DNA of 33,446 nt from an uncultured Oscillospiraceae bacterium (GCA_949878425.1 CATLAL010000026.1:1-33446); one strand, 5' to 3'. Positions 22,289 to 30,797 are shown, counted from the first letter of the stretch. The notes: a model not told the origin generated them from the letters alone. Numbers and translations are program-made.

Positions 22289-22385
22289 TTCGAGGGGGCG
22301 AAGCCCGCCTCGAATGAAATCTGCCGTCCCGAAAAGCCGGCGAAGCCGGCGTTCGGCGAGCGTAGCGGGGACTTTTGCGACGGCA
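22289..22385. repeat. Branched hairpin element downstream of the DUF975 gene
   Basis: A hairpin TTCGAGG/CCTCGAA (22289-22314) is followed by a longer arm TGCCGTC (22322-22328) pairing with GACGGCA (22379-22385), continued by GAAAAG/CTTTT and enclosing CCGGC-GAA-GCCGG. It may serve the minus-strand gene ending at 22431, though its distance and lack of a T-run make termination doubtful. Confidence 0.45.
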
Positions 22386-22430
22386 CAGCCGGAGCAAAAG
22401 TATCGGCGGCATTGGACTGTTAAAAAGGGG

Positions 22431-23945
22431 TCATATGGCGCCTCCGACGCCGGAGCCGGAATTAAAGCCAAAGAGCAGGCAGCAGGCCAGATCCAAGAGG
22501 AAGGCCGCGACCAGCGCGGCCGCGGCGGCGGTCCGCACCTTCCGGGGACAGCGGTCCGCAAGGCGGGCAATTCCCGGCGCGGCCACATACACGCCGAACA
22601 GTCCCCCAATGCCGAAGGCCAGCAGGCCCGCCAGACAGATGCGGCCGTTGACGTTCAGAAACATGGACGTATAGTCCCAATAGGACAAATTGAACAGGAA
22701 TTCCAGCAGGAAGCTGGCCAGATACTCCACCAGGGCGCACAGTCCCACCGCCATGACGAAGAACCGGCCCTTCCTCGCCTTAAAGCGGTCAAGCAGGAGG
22801 ATGATGAGCACGCCGCCCACGCCGTAGATGGGGATCCACGGGCCATACATGGTGCCGCGGTTGACGAGTACGCCCTCCTGCACCAAAAGCAGCCCTACCT
22901 CCCAGATCCATCCCACAAGGCAAAAGGCGAAGAAGATGAACACGATGTCCGTAAAGCGATAGGGCAGCCGGCCCGCGCCCCGGCGGGGCGGCTCCAGGTT
23001 CAGGTCCTTCAGCAGATACTCTGGGACAGCCGCACCCCGCGCCCGGACAACCGGCGGCCCCGCGAAGGCGGATTCCACCAGCAGTCCGCGGTCAATGGCG
23101 GGATTGCCGCGGAGGGTAAAATACAGCTCCGCGCCCAGCTCCGCCTCCAGGGGGACGGCGGCGCACAGGCCGGCCAGGGGGACCGCCTTGAGGATCCATA
23201 TGTAGAAGTAGGACAGCCAGGTGCAGAACATGCTCCACTTGCGGCCTTTTGTCATGGAGGCAGAGAGGGCTTTGGACTCCTTCCACGTGGCGGCGGGATT
23301 CTCCGCCAGGATATAGGGCACCATGCTGTACTGGTAAGCCTTGTAGAATACCCCGATGACCGTCGGCAGCCACAGAAGCAGCGCCAGATGGAGGCGTAAC
23401 ATCACCCAGATCAGATTGCCCAGGTGCTTCCTGTGAAAGGGGGCGAAGATCCGCAGCACAGAGACCTTTTCCTGAAAACAGGTTTCCATCACATAGCGGT
23501 TGAACCCGATGATCAGTACATTTTGGACAAAAAAATGAAGGAATGCCGTCAGCAGCGCCGCGGCGATCATGTTGGCTATGACCTCGCCGGGATTCCGCTG
23601 GAAGTACGCCAGGTTCAGCGCGGAGAGCCGGACCACCCATGTGGCGCTTTTTGACAGGCTGTCAATGAGGTTCAAAGCGAAATCCGAGGTGATAAACGGG
23701 ACGTCCTGTACGATGGGGGCGCTGGCGATATAGTCCTTCAGATATTGGATGTTCCCCGGCAGCATCTGATCCCCGGAGCCCAGCAGCTGGTCCGCCAAGT
23801 CCACAAAGGACGCCTGGGAGGCGTTGGACGCGCCGATAAACGAGAACAGAAAGCAGACGGACACCAGGGAAAGCCAGGCCCGCCAGCCCCTGTGAAAGGC
23901 TGTATCCCAGCTGTTTTTACGAATCTGCCGGTAATTCCACCGCAT
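22431..23945 (-). CDS. Membrane protein: DUF975-like plus CmpB-like (PF06541) fusion
   Basis: A 504-aa membrane protein starting MRWNYRQIRKNSWDTAFHRG after GGAGGAAGG. The N-terminal ~270 residues fit DUF975 (amphipathic start, several TMs, the stretch YSMVPYILAENPAATWKESK and ALSASMTKGRKW, which is the family's hallmark). The C-terminal ~170 residues fit the CmpB-like family (putative ABC permease): FCLVGWIWEVGLLLV, NRGTMYGPWIPIYGVGGV, EYLASFLLEFLFNLSYWDY. The two are separate families, and their union in one chain is unusual. Function unknown for both. It has its own promoter at 24000-24028. Confidence 0.85.
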   Translation of the reverse strand: MRWNYRQIRKNSWDTAFHRGWRAWLSLVSVCFLFSFIGASNASQASFVDLADQLLGSGDQMLPGNIQYLKDYIASAPIVQDVPFITSDFALNLIDSLSKSATWVVRLSALNLAYFQRNPGEVIANMIAAALLTAFLHFFVQNVLIIGFNRYVMETCFQEKVSVLRIFAPFHRKHLGNLIWVMLRLHLALLLWLPTVIGVFYKAYQYSMVPYILAENPAATWKESKALSASMTKGRKWSMFCTWLSYFYIWILKAVPLAGLCAAVPLEAELGAELYFTLRGNPAIDRGLLVESAFAGPPVVRARGAAVPEYLLKDLNLEPPRRGAGRLPYRFTDIVFIFFAFCLVGWIWEVGLLLVQEGVLVNRGTMYGPWIPIYGVGGVLIILLLDRFKARKGRFFVMAVGLCALVEYLASFLLEFLFNLSYWDYTSMFLNVNGRICLAGLLAFGIGGLFGVYVAAPGIARLADRCPRKVRTAAAAALVAAFLLDLACCLLFGFNSGSGVGGAI

Positions 23946-23999
23946 ACCCTTCCTCCCGCCGCCTGATAGACCGCATACAGCGCCACTTCTGGCGTAAAG

Positions 24000-24028
24000 A
24001 GCATACCACCGGGGAGGAGTGTTGTCAA
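24000..24028 (-). promoter_or_regulatory. Promoter of the DUF975-CmpB fusion gene
   Basis: Minus strand: TTGACA (24028-24023), 17-nt spacer, TATGCT (24005-24000), 55 nt ahead of the start codon. A close match to sigma-A consensus. Confidence 0.75.
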
Positions 24029-24058
24029 TATTCTCTGGAAAAGTGGAACTAACAGCGC

Positions 24059-24376
24059 CTATTCCCCGTACATCACCTTGGAGATGAGCTCCTCCAGCTG
24101 CTCCCGGGGCTGGCTCCCCAGCAGTGTCTCCTTGATCTCGCCGTCCAGCATGAAGTACAGCGTGGGCGTGCCGCCGATGTCGAAGCGCTCCGTGTAGGCG
24201 GGGCTCTTCTCAATGTCGCACTTGGCCAGGTTGATCTCCGGGTTGTCGAAGAGGATCTCGCTGAGGATCATGTCCAGCGCCTTGCAGGGGCCGCAGTGGT
24301 CGGTGTAGAAGTCCGCGATCCAGAATCCCTCCCGGGTGACGGCGTCAAACTCTTCCTCGGGTACAAATCCTGTCAT
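24059..24376 (-). CDS. Thioredoxin-like protein
   Basis: A 105-aa thioredoxin fold with the active site CGPC (residues 28-31, in YTDHCGPCKALD) and the cis-proline loop GGTPTLYFM. The Trp before the first Cys, typical of TrxA, is replaced by His. The start overlaps the stop of the trigger-factor-like gene by 4 nt (ATGA type), so the two are translated together. A role as reductant or co-chaperone for that partner's substrates is an inference. Confidence 0.93.
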   Translation of the reverse strand: MTGFVPEEEFDAVTREGFWIADFYTDHCGPCKALDMILSEILFDNPEINLAKCDIEKSPAYTERFDIGGTPTLYFMLDGEIKETLLGSQPREQLEELISKVMYGE

Positions 24377-25266
24377 TGTGCGTTCCTCCTTGCCAGGTCG
24401 GCTTTGATCAGGTCAAACAGTTTATTCTGCAATTCCGAGAGCACCTCGTAGTGGTCCAGGGGATCGGTGGGCCCCTCGCAGGGCAGGCCCAGGATGTTCA
24501 GGTAGATCAGACACTGTTGGACCTTCATTTTGTACCAGTCATAGCGCTGGGCGACAAAGGCGTCCAGGGAGTCGCAGTGCATTTTCTCCTGCATCTCCTC
24601 CCTGGAGAGGGCGAGAAGGTCCACGCCCTCCCGCTCCAGGGTCATGCGGTGAAAAAACGCCTTCTCCAGCTCCCCCAGGACCCGCAGATCCTCCTCGTCG
24701 TACTCCGTCACGGGGTAGTCCTTCAGCACGTCCTGCATCAGATAGTAGACGACGCCGGACAGAGCCTCCGTGATCTTCTGCTCCCGGACAAAGGCCTCGT
24801 AGCCCGCCACGGTGGTGATATCGTTGTTCTGGAAGTCCTTCGTTTGAAGGGCCCGGACCATCTCGTCGGTGGGCTCGGGGACGCTCTTGCGCTTGATCTC
24901 CAGCACCTGGGCGGTGACCGGCTGGTCCTTTACGGTGACGGAGCAGCTCTCCCCCGCTTTTTTGCCCGCCAGGGCCTCCTCCAGGTCCCTGTCGTAGAGC
25001 CCCCGGCCCAGGGTGACCACCACCCGCTCCTTATTGAACTTGGGCAGGGCGCTGGCGGTGCGCAGGGTGAGGGTGTCCCTCAGCTCCGCGGGGGCGTCCG
25101 CCGGGAGGGGGGCCAGCTCCAGCCGGTCCTTGACGATGGCCTTCCGGGCCAGCTCCCTGAGCTCCGCCTCCGTGGGCAGCCGCCGGACGGCGTCCTCCCG
25201 CCGGAAGTAGGCGTCGAAGTAAGGTCCCAGGTCGATTTGCCCCGCATAGGGGAATTTTGTCCTCAT
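24373..25266 (-). CDS. Trigger-factor-like protein (FKBP-type plus helical domain)
   Basis: A 297-aa protein after AGGGAGA. Residues ~78-128 resemble the FKBP domain of trigger factor: VVVTLGRGLYDRDLEEALAG then KKAGESCSVTVKD. The rest (~130-297) is helical and charged, like the substrate-cradling C-domain. The N-terminal ribosome-binding signature (GFRxGKxP) is missing and the protein is much shorter than trigger factor (~430 aa). It is probably a specialised folding helper. It is encoded 19 nt after the ABC exporter gene and overlaps the thioredoxin gene, so exporter, chaperone and thioredoxin may work together. Confidence 0.72.
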   Translation of the reverse strand: MRTKFPYAGQIDLGPYFDAYFRREDAVRRLPTEAELRELARKAIVKDRLELAPLPADAPAELRDTLTLRTASALPKFNKERVVVTLGRGLYDRDLEEALAGKKAGESCSVTVKDQPVTAQVLEIKRKSVPEPTDEMVRALQTKDFQNNDITTVAGYEAFVREQKITEALSGVVYYLMQDVLKDYPVTEYDEEDLRVLGELEKAFFHRMTLEREGVDLLALSREEMQEKMHCDSLDAFVAQRYDWYKMKVQQCLIYLNILGLPCEGPTDPLDHYEVLSELQNKLFDLIKADLARRNAQ

Positions 25267-25285
25267 AAAAATCTCCCTTCTTGTA

Positions 25286-27034
25286 CTAGGCCATATTGGG
25301 CCGCTTGCGGTTCATCACCTTGCTCAGATAGTTGCCGCTGGCCTCCAGGATCTGCCTGGGGGAGCCGCTGGCCTCCACCTGGCCCTCCCGGAGGACGATG
25401 ACGTGGTCCGCCCGGCGGATGGTGGCCAGGGAGTGGGCGATGATGACGGTGGTGCGGCCCCGCATCAGCTCCTCCAGGGCCTCCATGACGGCCCGCTCGC
25501 TGTGGGCGTCCAGATTGCTGGTGGCCTCGTCCAGCAGCAGGTAGTCCGGAGCGCACATCATGGCCCGGGCGATGGCGATGCACTGGCGCTGGCCGCCGGA
25601 GAAGTTGGCCCCGCCGGGGGAGACCAGGGTGTCGAAGCCCTCCGGCAGCTTGGAGACGAAGTCGTAGACCCGGGCCTTTCTGGCCACCTTGATGAGCTCC
25701 TCCTCGCTGACGGGCCGCTGGCAGCCGTAGCAGATGTTCTCCCGGACGGTCCCCTCCAGCAGGGGGCTGCCCTGGGCCACCACGCCGAAGGCCTTCCGCC
25801 AGGCGTGGAGGTCGTAGCTGTCCGCGTCCTTCTCGCCGAAGCGGATGGAGCCCTTCCGGGGGTCGTAGAGCCGCTCGATGAGCCTGAACAGGGTGGTCTT
25901 GCCGGAGCCGTTGGCGCCGATGACGGCGGTGACCTTCTTTTTGGGGATCTGGCAGCTCACCTGATGGAGCACGGGCTCCTCCCCGTAGCCGAAGTCCACG
26001 TCCACGAAGGAGATGTCCCGGTCCGGCTCGTCAACGGTAGCGCCGGAGGCGTTCTGCTCGTCGGGGAGCTTCATGGTGTTGATGACCCGGGCCAGGGCGC
26101 CGTTGGCCTGTCGGATGGTGCCCACGGAGTCAATGACGTTGGTGAAATAAGTTCCCACAGAGCCCGCGATGCCGTAGAAGGCCACCACTTCTCCAGCGGT
26201 CATTTTGCCCGCCGCGACGAAGCCCGCGCCTGCAATGAAAGGGATCAGGATGCTGACGATGTTGTAGAGCGTCTGCAATGCCGTATAGAAGGCGGACATA
26301 AGCCCCGTCTTGATCTGCATCTCGTACTGCGCCTGGAAGTTGGCTTCGCCCTGACGCAGCTCCAGCTCCTGGGCGTTGGAGGTCTTGACCAGCGCCAGAT
26401 TGCTGGTCCGCTCCGCCAGATAGGAGGTGGTCCGGGCCAGCATGGCCTGGGTTTTCTGAGCGATGAGGAACTTCAGCTTAGCGTACCCCCAGCCGATGAG
26501 AATGCTCAGGGGGATCAGCAGCATGGTGTAGTTGGCAATGGTCACGTTCAGGTGGTACATGCTGGAAATATAGGTCGCCAGGCTGATGGCAATGGAGAGG
26601 AAGCCCACGATGGTGGTCAGCAGCTTGCTGGCGAAATCGCAGTCCGTAGTGACCCGGCTGACCAGAGTCTCGCCTCCGTCCACATCATAGCAGGACTGCT
26701 TGGTGTAGACGATCTTCCGCCACAGCTTCTGCCGCAATCCCAGGTTGATGCGCTCGCTGGCGATGCCCTGGAAGATGGTCTGCCCCGCCAGGCATACGCT
26801 CATCACCGCGTAGCCCAGGGCAAACCGCACCAGCTGTCCGGTTGGGACGTTCCCCTGCGCGTCCACCATGTCGCCGGTGAACATGGTGAGGAACAGGCCG
26901 GCGAAGGTGGTAGCGATAGTAGCCGCGAAGATCAGTATGATGAAGAGCCACGGCATCTTGATGCCCATGAAGATCCCCAGGTACTCCCTGAAGGACGCTT
27001 TTTCCGGGGTGTATCCACCGGTATTCTTTTTCAT
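25286..27034 (-). CDS. ABC exporter half-transporter (TMD-NBD)
   Basis: A 582-aa full-length half-transporter: six-TM exporter domain (~25-310) and ATPase (~340-575) with Walker A GANGSGKT, signature FSGGQRQC, and Walker B YLLLDEATSNLD with the catalytic Glu. Start codon ATG in the string TAATG, overlapping the stop codon of the preceding exporter gene by 1 nt, after AGGAGG. This arrangement is usual for heterodimeric ABC exporters. Its partner is truncated (next entry), so either this subunit works as a homodimer or the system is dead. The substrate is unknown. Confidence 0.93.
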   Translation of the reverse strand: MKKNTGGYTPEKASFREYLGIFMGIKMPWLFIILIFAATIATTFAGLFLTMFTGDMVDAQGNVPTGQLVRFALGYAVMSVCLAGQTIFQGIASERINLGLRQKLWRKIVYTKQSCYDVDGGETLVSRVTTDCDFASKLLTTIVGFLSIAISLATYISSMYHLNVTIANYTMLLIPLSILIGWGYAKLKFLIAQKTQAMLARTTSYLAERTSNLALVKTSNAQELELRQGEANFQAQYEMQIKTGLMSAFYTALQTLYNIVSILIPFIAGAGFVAAGKMTAGEVVAFYGIAGSVGTYFTNVIDSVGTIRQANGALARVINTMKLPDEQNASGATVDEPDRDISFVDVDFGYGEEPVLHQVSCQIPKKKVTAVIGANGSGKTTLFRLIERLYDPRKGSIRFGEKDADSYDLHAWRKAFGVVAQGSPLLEGTVRENICYGCQRPVSEEELIKVARKARVYDFVSKLPEGFDTLVSPGGANFSGGQRQCIAIARAMMCAPDYLLLDEATSNLDAHSERAVMEALEELMRGRTTVIIAHSLATIRRADHVIVLREGQVEASGSPRQILEASGNYLSKVMNRKRPNMA

Positions 27035-28186
27035 TACGCAAACACCTCCTGATAGGACTGCTCCTCCACAAGCTTCCGGTAGCTCTCGCAGGATTTCATC
27101 AGCTCCTCGTGGGAGCCCTGGCCCTCCACCTTACCCTGATTAAGGACGATGATCTTGTCCGCGCCGGCGATAAAGTTCAGCTCGTGGGTAACCGTGACAA
27201 TGGTCCTGCCATGGAAGCGGGTGTAGAACGTATCGCTGACCGCTGCGGCGGCCTCGGCGTCCAGGGCGCTGGTGGGCTCGTCTAGGAGGAGGATATCCGC
27301 CCCCTTCAGCAGCTCCCGGGCGATGACCAGCCGCTGGCGCTGTCCGCCGGACATGCCGCTGCCCCAGATGGCCAGGGGGGCGTCCAGTCCGCCGGGCTGC
27401 TGGGCGATATATCCGTCAATCCCCGCCAGCTTCGCCGCCTCCATCAGCTCCCCGTCGCCAAACTGCCGGGGGAGGCCGTAGGTCAGGCACTCCCGGACCG
27501 TGCCGCTGAACACCGCCGCGTCCTGGGTGACGTAGGAGATGCTGTCCCGCCAGCTGTGAAGGTTCAGCCCGGCAATCTCCTTGCCGCCCACCTGGATGCT
27601 GCCGGACGTGGGGCTGTACAGCCGCTCCAGCAGCTTGAGAATGGTGGTCTTGCCGGAGCCGGAGACGCCGACAGTGGCGGTCGCCTTCCCCCGGGGGATG
27701 GTGAAGCTCAACCCGGAGAGGACCTCGCCGCTCTCCCCATAGCCGAAATGCACGTCCCGGAAGGCCACATCTCCGGCAGGGATGTCCGCGGGGGCGGAGG
27801 AATTCTGCTCCTCCTGGGGGGCGTCCATAATCCCGCTCATCCGGGCGGCCCGGCCCTGGAGCTCCTTGACGCTGGTCCACAAGGCGGAGAACTGCCGGAG
27901 CACGTTGTTCACCATAGGAACGAACAGGAAGAAGGCCAGCCACGCCTCCAGGGTGATCTCGCCGTTTCGCAGCAGCATACTGCCCCAGATGACGGCGGCC
28001 ACGATGCCCACGGCCTCCGTAACAAAGAGGTAGGACACCAGAACGCCCTGGATGTACTGGAACTGCACGTTGGCCTTGTAGAGCTCCCCGGCGGCGGCTA
28101 CGCCCTTTTCCTCCTCCTTTTTCTCGGTGGCAAAGGACTTGATGAGGGGCAGGTTCCGGATGCGCCCGGCAATGGTCTGCACTAGG
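27034..28186 (-). pseudogene. ABC exporter half-transporter, 5' end lost
   Basis: Intact from RIRNLPLIKSFATEKK to the end: last TMs, then an ATPase with GVSGSGKT, MSGGQRQRL and ILLLDEPTSALDAEA. A normal exporter has ~190 residues before this point, with four TMs; here coding similarity stops near 28186. Upstream of it the frame continues into a hairpin array and mobC debris (PRGGAF and so on), and its only far-upstream start would be a TTG without a ribosome site. So the 5' ~570 nt were deleted or replaced by mobile-element DNA. The missing part is not elsewhere in this window. It may still drive the downstream genes if a new promoter exists. Confidence 0.8.
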
Positions 28187-28194
28187 AAGGCGCC

Positions 28195-28248
28195 GCCTCG
28201 CGGCATAGCCGCGAGGCCTACGCTAAAACTGTGCCGCCGGCACAGTTT
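28195..28248. repeat. Two perfect hairpins at the exporter/mobile-element junction
   Basis: GCCTCGCGGC/GCCGCGAGGC (28195-28217, loop ATA) and AAACTGTGCCG/CGGCACAGTTT (28226-28248, 1-nt centre). They lie exactly between the last recognisable exporter codon and the end of the mobC fragment, and resemble the hairpin arrays at 10 and 22 kb. Confidence 0.7.
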
Positions 28249-28249
28249 C

Positions 28250-28426
28250 TTAACGCTGCGGCAAAACAAAGACTTTTTGCGCGAAACCGACAGGTCGCCT
28301 TTGCCGGATAAACCCGGCTTGACTCATTTTGCAGAGGGTGACACCCTCGGAAAACTCGGCGTATTCTTCTCCGGTCAAGCGTGTCTTGATTACCCGGCGG
28401 CGGTGTGGCGTGTCGTATTTTTTCAT
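28250..28426 (-). pseudogene. mobC: Truncated MobC relaxosome protein
   Basis: A 58-codon frame starting MKKYDTPHRRRVIKTRLTGE after GAAAGGAGG. The first ~42 residues, including the ribbon-helix-helix-like TRLTGEEYAEF and MSQAGFIRQ, look like the N-terminus of MobC, an oriT-binding accessory protein of mobilisable elements (normally ~110-130 aa). After FIRQ the sequence changes to an unrelated tail ending in TAA at 28250. So a mobilisable element once lay here and only the start of mobC remains. Confidence 0.68.
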
Positions 28427-28553
28427 GGCTGTGAACCTCCTTTCATCGCTCCTTGATTATCTACCAATGAAAATCAGTTTTTCTGTCTATTAGAAAAACT
28501 CTTCGTCCAAATAACTATAACGATTGCAGCTGCAACATAAAACTCTGCAAAAA
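28427..28553. other. AT-rich spacer upstream of the mobC fragment
   Basis: Contains the mobC ribosome site, a 9-bp hairpin (AGTTTTTCT/AGAAAAACT in minus-strand sense) and the palindrome TTGCAGCTGCAA. No gene. A promoter for the mobC fragment is likely here, but I cannot choose one with confidence. Confidence 0.4.
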
Positions 28554-28658
28554 TTATAGGTTTCCCATTTTGAGATAACTTGTCTGGCCCTTCGCCCACG
28601 GCTCAGTTACCACGTGTTCGCACCCTTCGCAGGTCCGGGAGAAATCCGCGCCGATCAT
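28554..28658 (-). pseudogene. Truncated Cys-motif small mobile-element protein
   Basis: The start codon overlaps the stop of the HTH gene (GTATGA). The 34 codons read MIGADFSRTCEGCEHVVTEP then WAKGQTSYL, followed by KMGNL and a stop. The CxxC and the EPW.KGQTSY stretch look like small proteins of integrative elements in gut Clostridia (recalled, not searched), in which more Cys residues follow. The coding-like part stops at SYL, so the gene is cut there, at the AT-rich spacer. Confidence 0.5.
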
Positions 28659-28921
28659 ACGGCCACCCCCGGCCCCGTCCCACGCTTTCGGCCCCTGCGG
28701 GCAATCCCAGCGTCAACGGCCTTCTGCGCAATCACCGGGTTATATGCGGGGCGCTTGTTTCTCCCGTCCTTCCCCGGATACCCCCGCCGCAGTTCCCGGG
28801 AAATTGTGGCCAGGTCCGTCCCGATCTCTTCCGCTATCACCTGCGCAGGCGTTCCGACAGGCCACAGACGCGCAATGCGCTTCCTGTCCTCGAAATCAAT
28901 ATATCTGTATCTTCTCGCCAC
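28655..28921 (-). CDS. Small helix-turn-helix protein (IS30-like HTH), mobile-element type
   Basis: An 88-aa protein from GTG 28921 after AAAAGGGGTG. It starts MARRYRYIDFEDRKRIARLW and has the HTH (PAQVIAEEIGTDLATISREL) seen at the N-terminus of IS30-family transposases, then a basic C-terminus. No DDE catalytic domain follows, so it is a stand-alone HTH protein or a transposase fragment. Similar small proteins occur in integrative elements of Clostridia. It overlaps the truncated Cys protein by 4 nt. Confidence 0.65.
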   Translation of the reverse strand: MARRYRYIDFEDRKRIARLWPVGTPAQVIAEEIGTDLATISRELRRGYPGKDGRNKRPAYNPVIAQKAVDAGIARRGRKRGTGPGVAV

Positions 28922-29032
28922 GTTTTCACCCCTTTTCCGACCGATTTGTGCAAAAAAATAAATGCAAGAAGCGGTTGCTACCGTTCCTGCATTTAATATA
29001 CTACTTCACAAATACTCTAACTCGCCGGAGAA

Positions 29033-29077
29033 GAAGGAGGCGGGGCACGCGCGCTGTGCGCGGCCTCCGCCTCCTTC
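29033..29077 (-). terminator. Terminator-like hairpin after malQ
   Basis: Stem GAAGGAGGCGG (29033-29043) with CCGCCTCCTTC (29067-29077), with further pairing inside (GCGC rich), 18 nt past the malQ stop. The minus-strand 3' side lacks a proper T-run. Confidence 0.55.
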
Positions 29078-29094
29078 GATCTATGCGCGGCCCC

Positions 29095-30573
29095 TCAGAT
29101 TCTCCCGTAGATTCTGGCGTACTCCCGGAGCTTTTTGGCCAGAGCGGGGGTGGCCTCCCAGGGCAGCAGCCGCCAGCGCCAGTTGCCCTCCGGCTTGCCG
29201 GGGGTGTTCATGCGGCCCTCCGGCCCCAGGCCCAGGCAGTCCTGCATCTGGACGATAAAGGTGTCCGCCACGCTGGACATGCCCCCCCGGATCATGCCCC
29301 AGTGGAAGCCCTCCGCGTCGTTCAGGCCCAGGTACCGGCGGGCCATGGAGACATCGGAGCGGGCGGCCTGGTCCCGCCACTCCAGGACGGTCTCGTTGTC
29401 GTGGGTGCCCACATAACAGACGCAGTGCCTGCCGTAGGTGTGGGGCAGGTAGTTGCTGGGCTCCCGGGCGTCAAAGGCGAATTCCAGCACCTTCATGCCG
29501 GGCAGGCCGGAATCCGCCAACAGCTTCTTCACCTCCGGCGTCATGTATCCCAGATCCTCGGCGATAATCTCCAGGTGGGGGAACCAGTTTGTCAGCGCCC
29601 CCACCAGGTCCATGCCCGGGCCCTTGCGCCAGCGGCCGTCTTTGGCGGTTTTTGCCCCGTAGGGGACTGCCCAGTAGCTCTCCAGGCCCCGGAAGTGGTC
29701 AATGCGGATGACGTCGAAGAGGCAGCCGGCCCCCTCCATCCGGCGGATCCACCAGCCGTAGCCGTCCCGCTTCATGCGGTCGTAGTCATAGAGGGGGTTG
29801 CCCCACAGCTGTCCATCGGCGCTGAAGTAGTCCGGCGGCACGCCGGAGACCTCCGTGGGCACGTTGTCCTCCCCCAGCTGGAAGAACTCCGGCTCCGCCC
29901 ACACGTCGGCGGAGTCCCGGGCCACGTAGATGGGCAGATCCCCGATGATCTTGATGCCCAGACTGTGGATGTACTCCCGCAGGGCGTCCCACTGCTTGAA
30001 AAACAGGTACTGGAGGTAGGCGAAGAACTCCACGTCCTCCGCCAGCTCCCGGCCATAGCGCTCCAGCGCAGCCGGGCGGCGCAGCCGGATGTCCTCATCC
30101 GGCCAATGGAGCCAGCTTTTCATACCAAAGTGCTGTTTCACCGCCATGTAGAGGGCGTAGTCGGGCAGCCAGCTGTGGTCCCGGCAAAAGGCCTCCACCG
30201 CCGCCCGGTCCCGGGGATAGCCCCTGCGGTAGGCGGCCTTGAGCACGTCAAAACGGGCGGCGTAGATCCTGCCGTAGTCCACGTACCGGGGGTTGCCGCC
30301 CCAGTCCACGGACTCCAGGTCCGACCTCGCCAGCAGGCCGTCTTCAGCCAGGAGGTCCAGGTCAATGAAATACGGGTTGCCGGCAAAGGTGGAAAAGCTC
30401 TGGTAGGGGCTGTCGCCGTAGCTGGTGGGCCCCAGAGGAAGAAGCTGCCAGTATTTCTGCCCAGCAGCGTGAAGGAAATCGGCGAAGGCGTAGGCCTCCC
30501 GGCCCAGGGTGCCAATGCCGTAGGGGGAGGGGAGGGAGGAGATGTGCAGGAGGATGCCGCTGCTGCGGTCCAT
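29095..30573 (-). CDS. malQ: 4-alpha-glucanotransferase (amylomaltase, GH77)
   Basis: A 492-aa GH77 enzyme that moves alpha-1,4-glucan segments between chains in maltodextrin or glycogen metabolism. Visible motifs: SGILLHISSLPSPYGIG at the N-terminus, SPYQSFSTFAGNPYFIDL, VIRIDHFRGLESYWAVP with the nucleophile Asp, IIAEDLGYMTP with the acid/base Glu, and YVGTHDNETVLEW. Length is normal. I chose the ATG at 30573, 10 nt after AGGAAAG; the frame also opens at a GTG three codons earlier, too close to the site. It stands alone, with a promoter at 30798-30826 and a ~218-nt leader containing a structured repeat. Confidence 0.97.
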   Translation of the reverse strand: MDRSSGILLHISSLPSPYGIGTLGREAYAFADFLHAAGQKYWQLLPLGPTSYGDSPYQSFSTFAGNPYFIDLDLLAEDGLLARSDLESVDWGGNPRYVDYGRIYAARFDVLKAAYRRGYPRDRAAVEAFCRDHSWLPDYALYMAVKQHFGMKSWLHWPDEDIRLRRPAALERYGRELAEDVEFFAYLQYLFFKQWDALREYIHSLGIKIIGDLPIYVARDSADVWAEPEFFQLGEDNVPTEVSGVPPDYFSADGQLWGNPLYDYDRMKRDGYGWWIRRMEGAGCLFDVIRIDHFRGLESYWAVPYGAKTAKDGRWRKGPGMDLVGALTNWFPHLEIIAEDLGYMTPEVKKLLADSGLPGMKVLEFAFDAREPSNYLPHTYGRHCVCYVGTHDNETVLEWRDQAARSDVSMARRYLGLNDAEGFHWGMIRGGMSSVADTFIVQMQDCLGLGPEGRMNTPGKPEGNWRWRLLPWEATPALAKKLREYARIYGRI

Positions 30574-30600
30574 ACAGATCACTCTTTCCTGTTGGGATTT

Positions 30601-30774
30601 TAGAAGCTGTATTCATAAAGCGTTGAACGTGCCTGGACCTGCCTTTTTCCGCCCTGCGGCGTTAAAAAATCCTGAAATACACAAAGTATTCCTACAATTT
30701 TTGTCTTACAGGGCGAAAAAATTCTCGGCCCATCCAGCATCCCCGCTTGTGAATATGGCTTCTTAGTATTTTAG
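30601..30774 (-). repeat. Long-hairpin leader element, copy A (malQ leader)
   Basis: In minus-strand sense the sequence folds into one long interrupted hairpin. Outer stem: AGAAGC..UAUUCA with UGAAUA..GCUUCU. Then UGCU-GGA with UCC-AGGCA-like pairing, UUUUUCGCCCUG with CAGGGCGGAAAAA, AAAAAU with AUUUUU, and a tip GGAAUAC/GUAUUUC with a 5-nt loop (UUUGU). It aligns end to end with copy B at 32719-32886. It lies between the malQ promoter and start codon. Confidence 0.75.
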
Positions 30775-30797
30775 CGTATCACGACGGTATCTCTTCT

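Noticed and set aside
24059..25266. Complete trigger factor gene (tig)
   Set aside because: The protein is about 130 residues too short and lacks the N-terminal ribosome-binding signature, so I kept a trigger-factor-like call.
28187..28269. TTG start at 28269 for the truncated exporter
   Set aside because: The segment translates hairpins and mobC debris, has no ribosome site, and does not restore the missing transmembrane helices.
28655..28921. Complete IS30 insertion sequence
   Set aside because: Only the HTH portion is present, with no DDE domain and no terminal inverted repeats around it.
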